21,148 bases of DNA, taken from an uncultured Bacilli bacterium. GTDB lineage: Bacteria > Bacillota_I > Bacilli_A > RF39 > UBA660. Positions 15,057 to 21,148 of the stretch are shown here, one piece after another. Both the position numbers and the translations under genes were made by a program. Numbering within the stretch: the first letter of the stretch is position 1; each line of letters opens with the position of its first letter. Under the pieces are notes generated by a model. That model saw only the letters and a list, made by a program, of their open reading frames with translations, did not search any database and was not told where the DNA came from. The stretch lies in the NCBI GenBank assembly GCA_934169415.1, contig CAKPNP010000021.1:1-21148 (forward strand). The letters are read 5' to 3'.

Positions 15057-15539
15057 TTATCTTAATTTTTCCAAAGCATCAATATAATTAGTTTTTAAAT
15101 CTAAGTATGGCTGTAATAATTTAGTTACAGTTAATAATTTATTTTTATCTTTTTCTATTAACATGTCCAAATTAATATTCTTACTCAAATTATCTAAATA
15201 TTCACATTCTTCTTTTGTATAAAATGACATAACCCTATAAGGGTCATATGAAACTGGTAGTGCTTTTTCTATACCATCTAATTGCATATCTAAATTTGTT
15301 TTCAAAATAGAATAAACTATATCATATTGTTCCTTTATTTTAAAATCACCATTATTTAATAAAACAGAAAGTATATCAAATTGGTCAAATATAAATCTAT
15401 TTTCTACTGAATGAGAATCTTCTATAAAACTACAAAGTGATGAAATAAATTCACTATAAGAAACAGTTCCTTCCATAAGTATAATTCTTTCATAGTTACT
15501 ATTTATGTAATCTAAAAGTTTATTTAATGTTATATTCAT
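15057..15539 (-). CDS. N-terminal part of a probably split gene; unknown function
   Basis: Not recognised. The 160 residues begin MNITLNKLLDYINSNYERI. The ATG at 15539 has GAGGTGG five bases upstream and is clearly preferred over an earlier ATG at 15635 that lies in the previous gene and its terminator. The product is acidic and helical, with no signal or membrane segment. A near-consensus promoter (15564-15592) drives it. It ends ALEKLR and a TAA, after which the same frame continues open for 208 codons. Thus it may be the truncated half of a longer protein. Confidence 0.6.
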   Translation of the reverse strand: MNITLNKLLDYINSNYERIILMEGTVSYSEFISSLCSFIEDSHSVENRFIFDQFDILSVLLNNGDFKIKEQYDIVYSILKTNLDMQLDGIEKALPVSYDPYRVMSFYTKEECEYLDNLSKNINLDMLIEKDKNKLLTVTKLLQPYLDLKTNYIDALEKLR

Positions 15540-15563
15540 AAAAACCACCTCAAACAGGTAAAT

Positions 15564-15592
15564 ATTATATATTAATAAATTATAAAAAGCAA
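15564..15592 (-). promoter_or_regulatory. Promoter of the split gene, -35 inside the preceding terminator
   Basis: TTGCTT (15587-15592) and TATAAT (15564-15569) are spaced by exactly 17 bases. The -35 is part of the hairpin that ends the pilin-linked gene, as also seen at 6280-6285. Confidence 0.65.
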
Positions 15593-15608
15593 GAAAATTC
15601 TTGCTTTT
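15580..15608 (-). terminator. Terminator ending the protease-ABC-pilin gene unit
   Basis: Near-perfect stem AAAAGCAAGAA / TTCTTGCTTTT (15585-15595 and 15598-15608) with T-rich tail on the minus strand. The 5' arm overlaps the stop codon of the gene ending at 15607. Confidence 0.75.
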
Positions 15609-16344
15609 AATCTTTATAGAATAATGGTTTACCAACGTATAAACTTTCTATATATGTGTTTGGTGTATTATGATTATAAAATTTTTGAAATGTTATCTCA
15701 ACTCTATCACAATATAAATCAGTTGGTAAAGTCATTGAATTAATCATTTGATTTCCATAATATACTTTTATGGTATTATCTATTCCAACAATTCCATATC
15801 TTCCTGACAAATTTGTAGCATCAATAGTACGATTTAATATTACATTGCCATTTATCTCAAAATACTGTATTACATTATTATTTAATTCCCATGCATCTTG
15901 TAATAACATTTCTAAAACCTTATCATCCTCTTTATAGAATCTTAACACTATACCTCCCATACTACTAGAATTAGTGTTATCTATAAATACATTCATACTT
16001 ATTTCGAAATCATTTTTTATATCAACAGTATACTCCCTTGATGTAGTAGAATATTGCCATGAAGTAGATGTTTCATAGCTTAATGGTTCTAGACCATGAG
16101 AAGTAATTTTAGTTTCACCAACAGTGTCAACAAACATATTTTTATTGCTAGCAAATTGAAAGCCATAGTTAGGATTTTTAGAGTATAACAAGTCTAAAGC
16201 CTCTTTTACATTATTAACATTAAAATTTGTATCATTTGGAGTATAACTAACTTCATCAGCTTGATATTTATAAATTGCACACACAGTAGTTATGCTGAGT
16301 AAAAACACTCCAATTATAAATAATATTTTAAAATTAATCTTCAT
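15607..16344 (-). CDS. Secreted or membrane-anchored protein partnered with a pseudopilin
   Basis: No firm family. The 245 residues start with a signal peptide or anchor (hydrophobic about 6-24), then YQADEVSYTP and NVNNVKEALDLLY. The remaining ~190 residues alternate polar and hydrophobic strands (FEISMNVFIDNTNSSSMGGIVLRFY, IKVYYGNQMINSMTL), suggesting a beta-sandwich of concanavalin-like type, possibly sugar-binding. The start overlaps the short pseudopilin by 11 bases, with AAGGATG upstream, so the two are translationally coupled. The YTP..N..NV..LDxLY segment near its N-terminus resembles the C-terminus of that pseudopilin, suggesting they work together on the outside of the membrane. It is the last gene of the unit that starts at rseP. 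Confidence 0.7.
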   Translation of the reverse strand: MKINFKILFIIGVFLLSITTVCAIYKYQADEVSYTPNDTNFNVNNVKEALDLLYSKNPNYGFQFASNKNMFVDTVGETKITSHGLEPLSYETSTSWQYSTTSREYTVDIKNDFEISMNVFIDNTNSSSMGGIVLRFYKEDDKVLEMLLQDAWELNNNVIQYFEINGNVILNRTIDATNLSGRYGIVGIDNTIKVYYGNQMINSMTLPTDLYCDRVEITFQKFYNHNTPNTYIESLYVGKPLFYKD

Positions 16345-16828
16345 TTGAATTCATCCTTTCATACAGTTCATCTAATACACACGAAACATTATTACAATTA
16401 CTATTAGGGCTTGTATAGTTAATTTCAGTAGCATTTATTTTCTCGTTATTACACTTTTTTAAATCTTTTATTTCAGTTAAATCTGCATCTTCATAATTCT
16501 TAGTAAAACATACTTTATCGTATACTACTGCTAGTGCAATTTCACCTTTATTATTTATATAAACAGTTCCACTATCTGGTTTACTTCCTGATACATTTAT
16601 TTTATCTATTAAGTTTCCACTTAAACTTTTTGATTCATCAAGCAAGCTTTCCATATAGTATAATTTGGCTGAATCTAGAAGTCCGTATGCTGAATCTTTA
16701 TTAGCACTCTTCCTTGCATTATCTACTACATTTAATACTATTGGTGTTGCAATTAAAGCAATAACCGCTAGTATTATTATTACTGAAAGTAGTTCTATTA
16801 ATGTAAATCCTTTATTTTTTTTCATCAT
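16334..16828 (-). CDS. Short type IV pilin-like protein (pseudopilin)
   Basis: A 164-residue protein with a class III signal, MMKKNKG|FTLIELLSV, a hydrophobic helix and a pilin stalk nearly identical to the first ~115 residues of the 516-residue protein at 354-1904, also at DNA level. After KNYEDADLTE the two diverge; here the tail is INATEINYTSPNSNCNNVSCVLDELY and a natural stop. It is thus a complete minor pilin rather than a broken copy. TAGGAG lies five bases before the ATG. It follows the ABC permease by 11 bases and overlaps the next gene by 11. Processing would need a prepilin peptidase encoded elsewhere. Confidence 0.85.
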   Translation of the reverse strand: MMKKNKGFTLIELLSVIIILAVIALIATPIVLNVVDNARKSANKDSAYGLLDSAKLYYMESLLDESKSLSGNLIDKINVSGSKPDSGTVYINNKGEIALAVVYDKVCFTKNYEDADLTEIKDLKKCNNEKINATEINYTSPNSNCNNVSCVLDELYERMNSNED

Positions 16829-16839
16829 TAATTCTCCTA

Positions 16840-18138
16840 TTATTTTTGCTTTAAAGCCTTAAACATTTTTTTAAATAAATTTCCTTGAGAATAATTTAAT
16901 ATACCCACTTTATATATTCTAAGGCCATACCTAATAAGTAAAAATATAGTTATTATTACAAGTACAATTGAAATTAAAACATCCATTATACTAAAATCAC
17001 CTAGTACTAATAATGATGGGCTTAATATTGATGATATAAATGGAACATATCCAAGTATTTTAATAAATGTAGCCCCTTTAAAAGTACCTGCCATAATGCC
17101 CAAATAATATCCTATTAAAGTAAGCATCATTATAGGAGTTTGCAATTGTTGAAAATCTTCTGTATTGGTAGTCATACTTGCAAGTATTGCAGCTAAAAGT
17201 GAATAAGCTATAAAAGTTAAAACTATTAATACTAACATAAGTGGTAATAAATATTTTAATGAAGATATAAAACTTGATGTAAATAAAGGTCCTATAAAAT
17301 CTAATATTGAACTAAGAGCATTACTAGATGTGCCTTTTGTAAATATACCACGTGTTAAAAAAGCTAATACTGCATATAAAATTAGTAACCCTGTTTGAAT
17401 TAATATAAATAAATTTCCAGCTACACATTTACTAAAAAAATGAACTTTAGGAGAAACATTAGAAATAATTATTTCCATTCCCTTAGTAGTTTTTTCATCA
17501 TTTACCTCAGCACCTATCATTTGTACTAAAAATATAGTAAGCATAAATACTGGAAGTATAAATATTGGAAATACAGAAGTCATTATAGTAGCCATGCTTT
17601 CTTCTTTAGAATCTTTTGCTTCATCTAATATTGTTCTTTCTATAGTAATAGGTGAAGTTAAATTTTCTAATTCTTCATTACTTATTCCATATTTTTCCAT
17701 AGCTAAATACATTTTAACACTACTTAATGAACTAGTTATAATATTAGATTTCAAAGTATCTATATAACCATTACTAATAAGCTCTGATTTTATTATATCA
17801 TCACTATAATCTATTACTAATATAATAGAGTCTTCATTATCTAATAAATCTATTAATTCATCTTTAGTTTTATCAGATAATATAAGTTCAATATTTTCAT
17901 CTTCTATATCAGAATTATTTATTATATTTGAAAATATATCGTAAGAAACATGAGTATTATCTATAACATATATTTTTGTAGCAGAAGAAAAATCCCCACC
18001 AAAGAATTTAATAATATTATCAATATTTCCAACTCCGATTATTACAAGAGCTAAAAATATATTGGCTATTAAAAACCATTTAGTTTTTATTTTTCTTTTT
18101 AAACTTGTTCCCACTAAAAATTTAAACTTATTTTTCAA
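16840..18138 (-). CDS. ABC-2 type transporter permease (NatB-like)
   Basis: Membrane partner of the ATPase upstream. The 432-residue protein has a first membrane span (about 23-43), a large extracytosolic domain (about 45-185, SSATKIYVIDNTHVSYDIF), and five or more spans in the C-terminal half, including FPIFILPVFMLTIFLVQMIGAE. This layout is that of the NatB/ABC-2 family (e.g. sodium, drug or peptide exporters). The start is ambiguous: TTG at 18138 has AGGTG six bases upstream, while a GTG at 18147 lies on that ribosome site. Both overlap the ATPase gene. The substrate is unknown; its place next to a site-2 protease and a pilin suggests export of an envelope factor or peptide. Confidence 0.9.
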   Translation of the reverse strand: MKNKFKFLVGTSLKRKIKTKWFLIANIFLALVIIGVGNIDNIIKFFGGDFSSATKIYVIDNTHVSYDIFSNIINNSDIEDENIELILSDKTKDELIDLLDNEDSIILVIDYSDDIIKSELISNGYIDTLKSNIITSSLSSVKMYLAMEKYGISNEELENLTSPITIERTILDEAKDSKEESMATIMTSVFPIFILPVFMLTIFLVQMIGAEVNDEKTTKGMEIIISNVSPKVHFFSKCVAGNLFILIQTGLLILYAVLAFLTRGIFTKGTSSNALSSILDFIGPLFTSSFISSLKYLLPLMLVLIVLTFIAYSLLAAILASMTTNTEDFQQLQTPIMMLTLIGYYLGIMAGTFKGATFIKILGYVPFISSILSPSLLVLGDFSIMDVLISIVLVIITIFLLIRYGLRIYKVGILNYSQGNLFKKMFKALKQK

Positions 18139-19027
18139 ATGCTTCACCTACTTTTGATATAAATATTTCATTTAAACTTGCTTCTTCTACTTCAAATTTA
18201 GTTATATTGTTAAATTTAGAAATACATTCAAAAACACTTTGTGTTACTGAATCATCGCTAATTTTTATTTCGTATTCATCTGATTTTTTTATTACATCTA
18301 TTACTCCAGCTATATTTTTAACTAAAGATACATCAATATCACCTTTTACAAATATATTTTTTTTCATATATTGTTTTTTTATTTCAGATAACTCTCCAGA
18401 TAAAACAGACTTACCATTAACTAACACTAGCAATTTTTTACAGAATAACTCAACATGTTCCATTCTATGTGATGAAAATATAATCATACTTCCACTTTTG
18501 GACATTTCTATTATTTCATTTTTAAAAAGTTCAACATTAAATGGATCAAGTCCAGAAAATGGTTCATCTAAAATAAGTAATTTAGGTTTATTAAGTATTG
18601 CTGTAATAAACTGAACTTTTTGCTGATTGCCTTTAGATAACTCCTTAATTTTTTTATCTATATACTCTTCTATTTCAAATTTTTTAAGTAAGTAATTTAA
18701 TCTTTCAATTATATCACTCTCTTTCATTCCTTTTAAAATTCCATAATATATAGCTTGTTCTCTAACCGTTAATTTAGTTAGTAAACTTCTTTCCTCTGTT
18801 AAAAAACCTATTTCATCAGTTATAGAATAATCTATTTTTTTACCATCCAAAGTGATAATTCCACTACTTGGTTCAAGAAGTCCCATAATCATTCTAAAAG
18901 TTGTTGTTTTGCCTGCTCCATTTATGCCAAGAAGGCCAAATATTTCACCTTTTTTTACTTCAAAAGATAAATTATCAACAGCTAAAAAATCTCCATAATA
19001 TTTTACTACATTCTCTACTTTTAACAT
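18128..19027 (-). CDS. ABC transporter ATP-binding protein (NatA/CcmA type)
   Basis: A 299-residue soluble ATPase. Walker A is GINGAGKT (34-41), the signature is LSKGNQQ (130-136), Walker B is LLILDEP (150-156), and the switch histidine is in IIFSSHRMEH. The signature LSKGNQQ and the extra C-terminal domain of about 90 residues (IFVKGDIDVSLVKNI...) are typical of the NatA-like branch of ABC-2 exporters. The RBS AAGGAG lies seven bases from ATG. It starts nine bases after rseP and overlaps the permease, so the pair is likely translated together. Confidence 0.95.
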   Translation of the reverse strand: MLKVENVVKYYGDFLAVDNLSFEVKKGEIFGLLGINGAGKTTTFRMIMGLLEPSSGIITLDGKKIDYSITDEIGFLTEERSLLTKLTVREQAIYYGILKGMKESDIIERLNYLLKKFEIEEYIDKKIKELSKGNQQKVQFITAILNKPKLLILDEPFSGLDPFNVELFKNEIIEMSKSGSMIIFSSHRMEHVELFCKKLLVLVNGKSVLSGELSEIKKQYMKKNIFVKGDIDVSLVKNIAGVIDVIKKSDEYEIKISDDSVTQSVFECISKFNNITKFEVEEASLNEIFISKVGEAFEK

Positions 19028-19036
19028 AAATTCTCC

Positions 19037-20068
19037 TTATTTTACTATAAATCTTATTATATCGTTATAAGTTATAGCAACCATTAATACCATAAGTAAT
19101 ATAAATCCTACCGAATGAATAGTATTTTCTACTTTTACTGAAACAGGTCTTTTTATTATCTTTTCAATAATTAAAAATAATAATCTACCACCATCAAATG
19201 CTGGAATTGGAAGTAAATTTATAAATCCAACATTTAAACTTAAATACCCTGTTAAATAAATTAAATTAACTATTCCCTCTTTAGCACTACTTCCTACAAC
19301 TTTATATATTCCAATTGGACCAGATAAATTAGTTAGACTAAGTTTACCTGTAATTAAATAAAAAATTGTTACAAACATTTGATTAATTAAGCTTACAAAT
19401 TTAGATATAGAATACTTAATAGCTTCTATAAAACCTTTTTTAGTATCATTATTTAAACTAAAACCATAGGAATAAGTATCATCATCATTTTTTATAGGCT
19501 TTATAGTAATGTTTTCTAAAGAACCATCTCTTAAAACAACTAATTCTAAATCATTTCCATAATTAATTTGGTATTCAATTAATAATCTATCTATAGTACT
19601 TACATTAACACCATTTATACGTTTAATTAAATCTCCAGATAATAATCCACTATTATATGCAGGAGTTTCAAATGCTACATTATTAACAAGTGGTAGATTA
19701 TTAGGATTTCCATTAAATAAACCAAATATAAATAATAAAATTATAGCAAATATAAAATTAAACATTACACCAGCTACTATAGTTAAGAATCTTTCTAGCC
19801 ATGTCTTATTTTGTAATAATTTATCTTTTGGTATATCTTTATCTAATACACTTCCTTCACCTGCCATAGAACAAAATCCACCTATAGGAAATAACCTTAT
19901 TCCATATTCCGTTTCATCATTTTTTCTTTTAAATTTAAATATTCTAGGTCCCATTCCGATACAAAACTCATAAACATGAATGCCTGCCTTTTTAGCAAAT
20001 ATAAAATGTCCTAATTCATGAACAAATACAGTCAAACTTAATATAATTATAAAATATAAAAGTGTCAT
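19037..20068 (-). CDS. rseP: Site-2 zinc metalloprotease, RseP/RasP type
   Basis: Intramembrane protease cleaving anti-sigma factors and signal-peptide remnants. The zinc motif HELGH (17-21) lies in the first membrane span. A PDZ domain covers about residues 125-200 (TPAYNSGLLSGDLIKRINGVNVST). The second active-site motif, NLLPIPAFDGG (284-294, Asp292 as zinc ligand), is intact, and a C-terminal span follows. Length (343 residues) fits a one-PDZ RseP/RasP. AAGGAGG precedes the ATG. In many Bacillota this gene sits with dxr, cdsA and proS; here it instead heads a unit with an ABC exporter and pilin genes, so a local task such as processing of an exported substrate is possible. Confidence 0.93.
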   Translation of the reverse strand: MTLLYFIIILSLTVFVHELGHFIFAKKAGIHVYEFCIGMGPRIFKFKRKNDETEYGIRLFPIGGFCSMAGEGSVLDKDIPKDKLLQNKTWLERFLTIVAGVMFNFIFAIILLFIFGLFNGNPNNLPLVNNVAFETPAYNSGLLSGDLIKRINGVNVSTIDRLLIEYQINYGNDLELVVLRDGSLENITIKPIKNDDDTYSYGFSLNNDTKKGFIEAIKYSISKFVSLINQMFVTIFYLITGKLSLTNLSGPIGIYKVVGSSAKEGIVNLIYLTGYLSLNVGFINLLPIPAFDGGRLLFLIIEKIIKRPVSVKVENTIHSVGFILLMVLMVAITYNDIIRFIVK

Positions 20069-20116
20069 AACGCCTCCTTATTAAATTTATGAAAATAATA
20101 TTTTATTACCACTACA

Positions 20117-20145
20117 ATTATATTATAAATAATAAATTTATACAA
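20117..20145 (-). promoter_or_regulatory. Promoter of the rseP-ABC-pilin unit
   Basis: TTGTAT (20140-20145) and TATAAT (20117-20122) are spaced by 17 bases. No other good promoter or terminator is seen down to the terminator at 15580-15608. Confidence 0.6.
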
Positions 20146-20153
20146 GATTTTAC

Positions 20154-20190
20154 GAAAATAAAAATAAAGCATATGAAAATAAAAATAAAG
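20154..20190. repeat. Two direct copies of a 16-bp AT-rich repeat
   Basis: GAAAATAAAAATAAAG occurs at 20154-20169 and 20175-20190, five bases apart (period 21). It lies between rseP and the right-hand lectin-like gene; the second copy is part of the terminator arm. Low complexity makes chance or slippage likely. Confidence 0.6.
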
Positions 20191-20219
20191 TGAACAAAAA
20201 TTGAATTGCACACTTTATT
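20176..20219 (-). terminator. Candidate terminator after the right-hand lectin-like gene
   Basis: A 9-bp stem (AATAAAGTG with CACTTTATT, 20184-20192 and 20211-20219) has a large 18-base loop and a TTTATTTT tail on the minus strand, 12 bases past the stop at 20232. Confidence 0.55.
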
Positions 20220-20231
20220 ATATTATAAAAT

Positions 20232-20387
20232 TTATCTTAAAACTGCACGAGCAGAATCGCTGCTGGCACAACCGCTGAGGTTGTTGACTGCAAGAACACC
20301 AGCACCCGTACCAACGCCATAATTACCACCACGTACGAACCATGGATAGCTAGAGTTAACAATGGATAAATAAGCAGAATTCCAACC
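20232..20387 (-). other. Candidate DGR variable repeat 2
   Basis: Counterpart of 354-512. The codons for PWFVR, several glycines and SARAVLR are conserved, while intervening codons are replaced, mostly by NNC or NNT codons such as AAC, AGC, GTC, CTC and TGT that are scarce elsewhere in the gene. Ten of the 24 substituted codons also changed the third base, so the two repeats were probably not copied recently from one identical template. Confidence 0.5.
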
Positions 20388-21148
20388 TTTTACCTCGGTT
20401 GTTGCATCTCCTAAATGATATCTTGTAGAATCAGTTTGATTTGTTCCATATTTATATATATCATAATACTTACTTTCTGGAAATGCTACTCCTGTTATAT
20501 TTGCTACTGTACCTGTTGTTTTTCCTGTAAAGCCTGAATTATATTGTGCACTATTTCCACTTGATGGTATATTACTTCCTAAACTATCTTCCATTACTCC
20601 CATTACATATTCCCATGAGCCTCCACTCATATCATAGATTCCACTTATATTTCCTGTTGTACTTGCGAGTACTCCTATTGATGTATAGTATTTATTCTCA
20701 CATCCGCTAAATGCTAAAGCATTTTCTACACTTGCAGCACATCCTGTTATATATATACTACTATTATTTATTCTTACTTTATTTAAACTTTGTCCATATA
20801 TTGATGTTGTTAAGTAAGTTATTGCTCCCCACTCTATATTCTTTAGCATACTTGAATTTGTGCTTAATTTTTGAGTAGTTGCAAATAATGTACTTACATT
20901 TTGATTTCTTAAACTTTTTACATTTGGTTTTATTGTGGGAGTTGTTGTATCACCTGTTAGTTCAAATTTTCCTACCCATATTCCATTTAATTCATCATCT
21001 CCAAATGTGAATGCTGGATGAGTTAACCATTCACCTTTTGTTGTACTTGTTGATTTTGTAGTATTTTTATTTTCAAATTCTATATTTATCAGTTGCTTAC
21101 TTGTTGCATTAGTTCCATCATAGAATATTTGATATTTATATCTTGGTA
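20232..21148 (-). CDS. Lectin-like pseudopilin paralogue (partial, C-terminal ~305 residues); probable DGR target
   Basis: The frame is open to the right edge of the window, so the true start lies outside; the Met at 20849 is internal. The visible part aligns with the 354-1904 protein from PRYKYQIFYDG onward, through WLTHPAFTFGDDELNGIWVGKFELTG and GIYDMSGGSWEYVMG (FGE/C-type-lectin hallmark), to SARAVLR. The last ~51 residues differ strongly, and one codon is missing relative to the other copy. Some loops between also differ. A prepilin N-terminus is likely by homology but not seen. It is in the same orientation as the left copy and about 19 kb away. Confidence 0.8.
   Translation of the reverse strand, partial: PRYKYQIFYDGTNATSKQLINIEFENKNTTKSTSTTKGEWLTHPAFTFGDDELNGIWVGKFELTGDTTTPTIKPNVKSLRNQNVSTLFATTQKLSTNSSMLKNIEWGAITYLTTSIYGQSLNKVRINNSSIYITGCAASVENALAFSGCENKYYTSIGVLASTTGNISGIYDMSGGSWEYVMGVMEDSLGSNIPSSGNSAQYNSGFTGKTTGTVANITGVAFPESKYYDIYKYGTNQTDSTRYHLGDATTEVKGWNSAYLSIVNSSYPWFVRGGNYGVGTGAGVLAVNNLSGCASSDSARAVLR

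Noticed and set aside
16334..16828. Short pseudopilin as a truncated remnant of the long lectin-like gene
   Set aside because: Its C-terminus is unrelated, has its own motif and ends in a coupled overlap with the next gene, so it looks like a complete gene.
20154..20190. 16-bp direct repeat as attachment site or target-site duplication
   Set aside because: Low-complexity AT sequence with copies five bases apart, and no element between them.
1..21148. Alternative genetic code (TGA as Trp)
   Set aside because: Conserved Trp residues are TGG where checked, and full-length proteins are read with the standard code.
1..21148. CRISPR array, insertion sequence with terminal inverted repeats, DGR reverse transcriptase or template repeat inside the window
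   Set aside because: None seen by eye: no regularly spaced repeats, no transposase apart from the partial Rpn-like gene, and no reverse transcriptase motif in any frame.

Overview
This is a very AT-rich stretch from a low-GC Gram-positive anaerobe. Class III ribonucleotide reductase, sporulation-linked genes (yabG, veg, spoVG) and a B. subtilis-like murG-murB-divIB-ftsA-ftsZ order point to an uncultured member of the Bacillota, probably Bacilli or a related gut lineage. Genus and species cannot be read from the sequence. Tryptophan is read from TGG and genes stop with TAA or TAG, so the standard bacterial code fits. Almost every gene lies on the minus strand; only a Crp/Fnr-type regulator at about 5.2 kb is on the plus strand.

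Layout from left to right. (1) 1-1904: the start of an Rpn-like PD-(D/E)XK nuclease gene cut by the window edge, then a large pseudopilin whose C-terminal half has an FGE-sulfatase/C-type-lectin look. (2) 2002-5848: nrdD-nrdG-dut, divergent from a cysteine-free Crp/Fnr-like regulator, with a perfect 18-bp palindrome between them. (3) 5859-7117: an orphan helical protein and a short-chain dehydrogenase. (4) 7343-8831: tRNA-Met(CAU), spoVG, veg and yabG. (5) 8889-13881: the division and cell-wall block ftsZ, ftsA, ftsQ/divIB, murB, murG. (6) 13971-15539: an orphan gene and another unknown gene that appears split by one in-frame TAA codon. (7) 15607-20068: a tight five-gene unit reading rseP-like site-2 protease, ABC ATPase, ABC-2 permease, short pseudopilin, secreted pilin-linked protein. 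(8) 20232-21148: the C-terminal part of a second lectin-like paralogue, cut by the right edge.

The most notable signal is the pair of lectin-like proteins at the two ends. They are similar through most of the alignable region, but the last ~52 codons are hypervariable. Most substituted codons there change at positions 1 and 2 and keep a pyrimidine third base, and the DNA is richer in G+C. The end of the gene is strictly conserved. This is the expected look of variable repeats of a diversity-generating retroelement (DGR). No reverse transcriptase or template repeat lies in the window, so this remains an inference. If right, the cell would carry type IV pilus-like surface proteins whose ligand-binding tip is diversified by a distant retroelement. 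A third pilin copy inside the five-gene unit has nearly the same N-terminal module with a different C-terminus, which suggests module swapping.

The genome is compact. Several terminator hairpins overlap the stop codon of the gene they end, and in two places the -35 box of the next promoter lies inside the previous terminator. The palindrome sits where a Crp/Fnr protein would activate nrdD (centre near -42) and cover the -35 box of its own gene.
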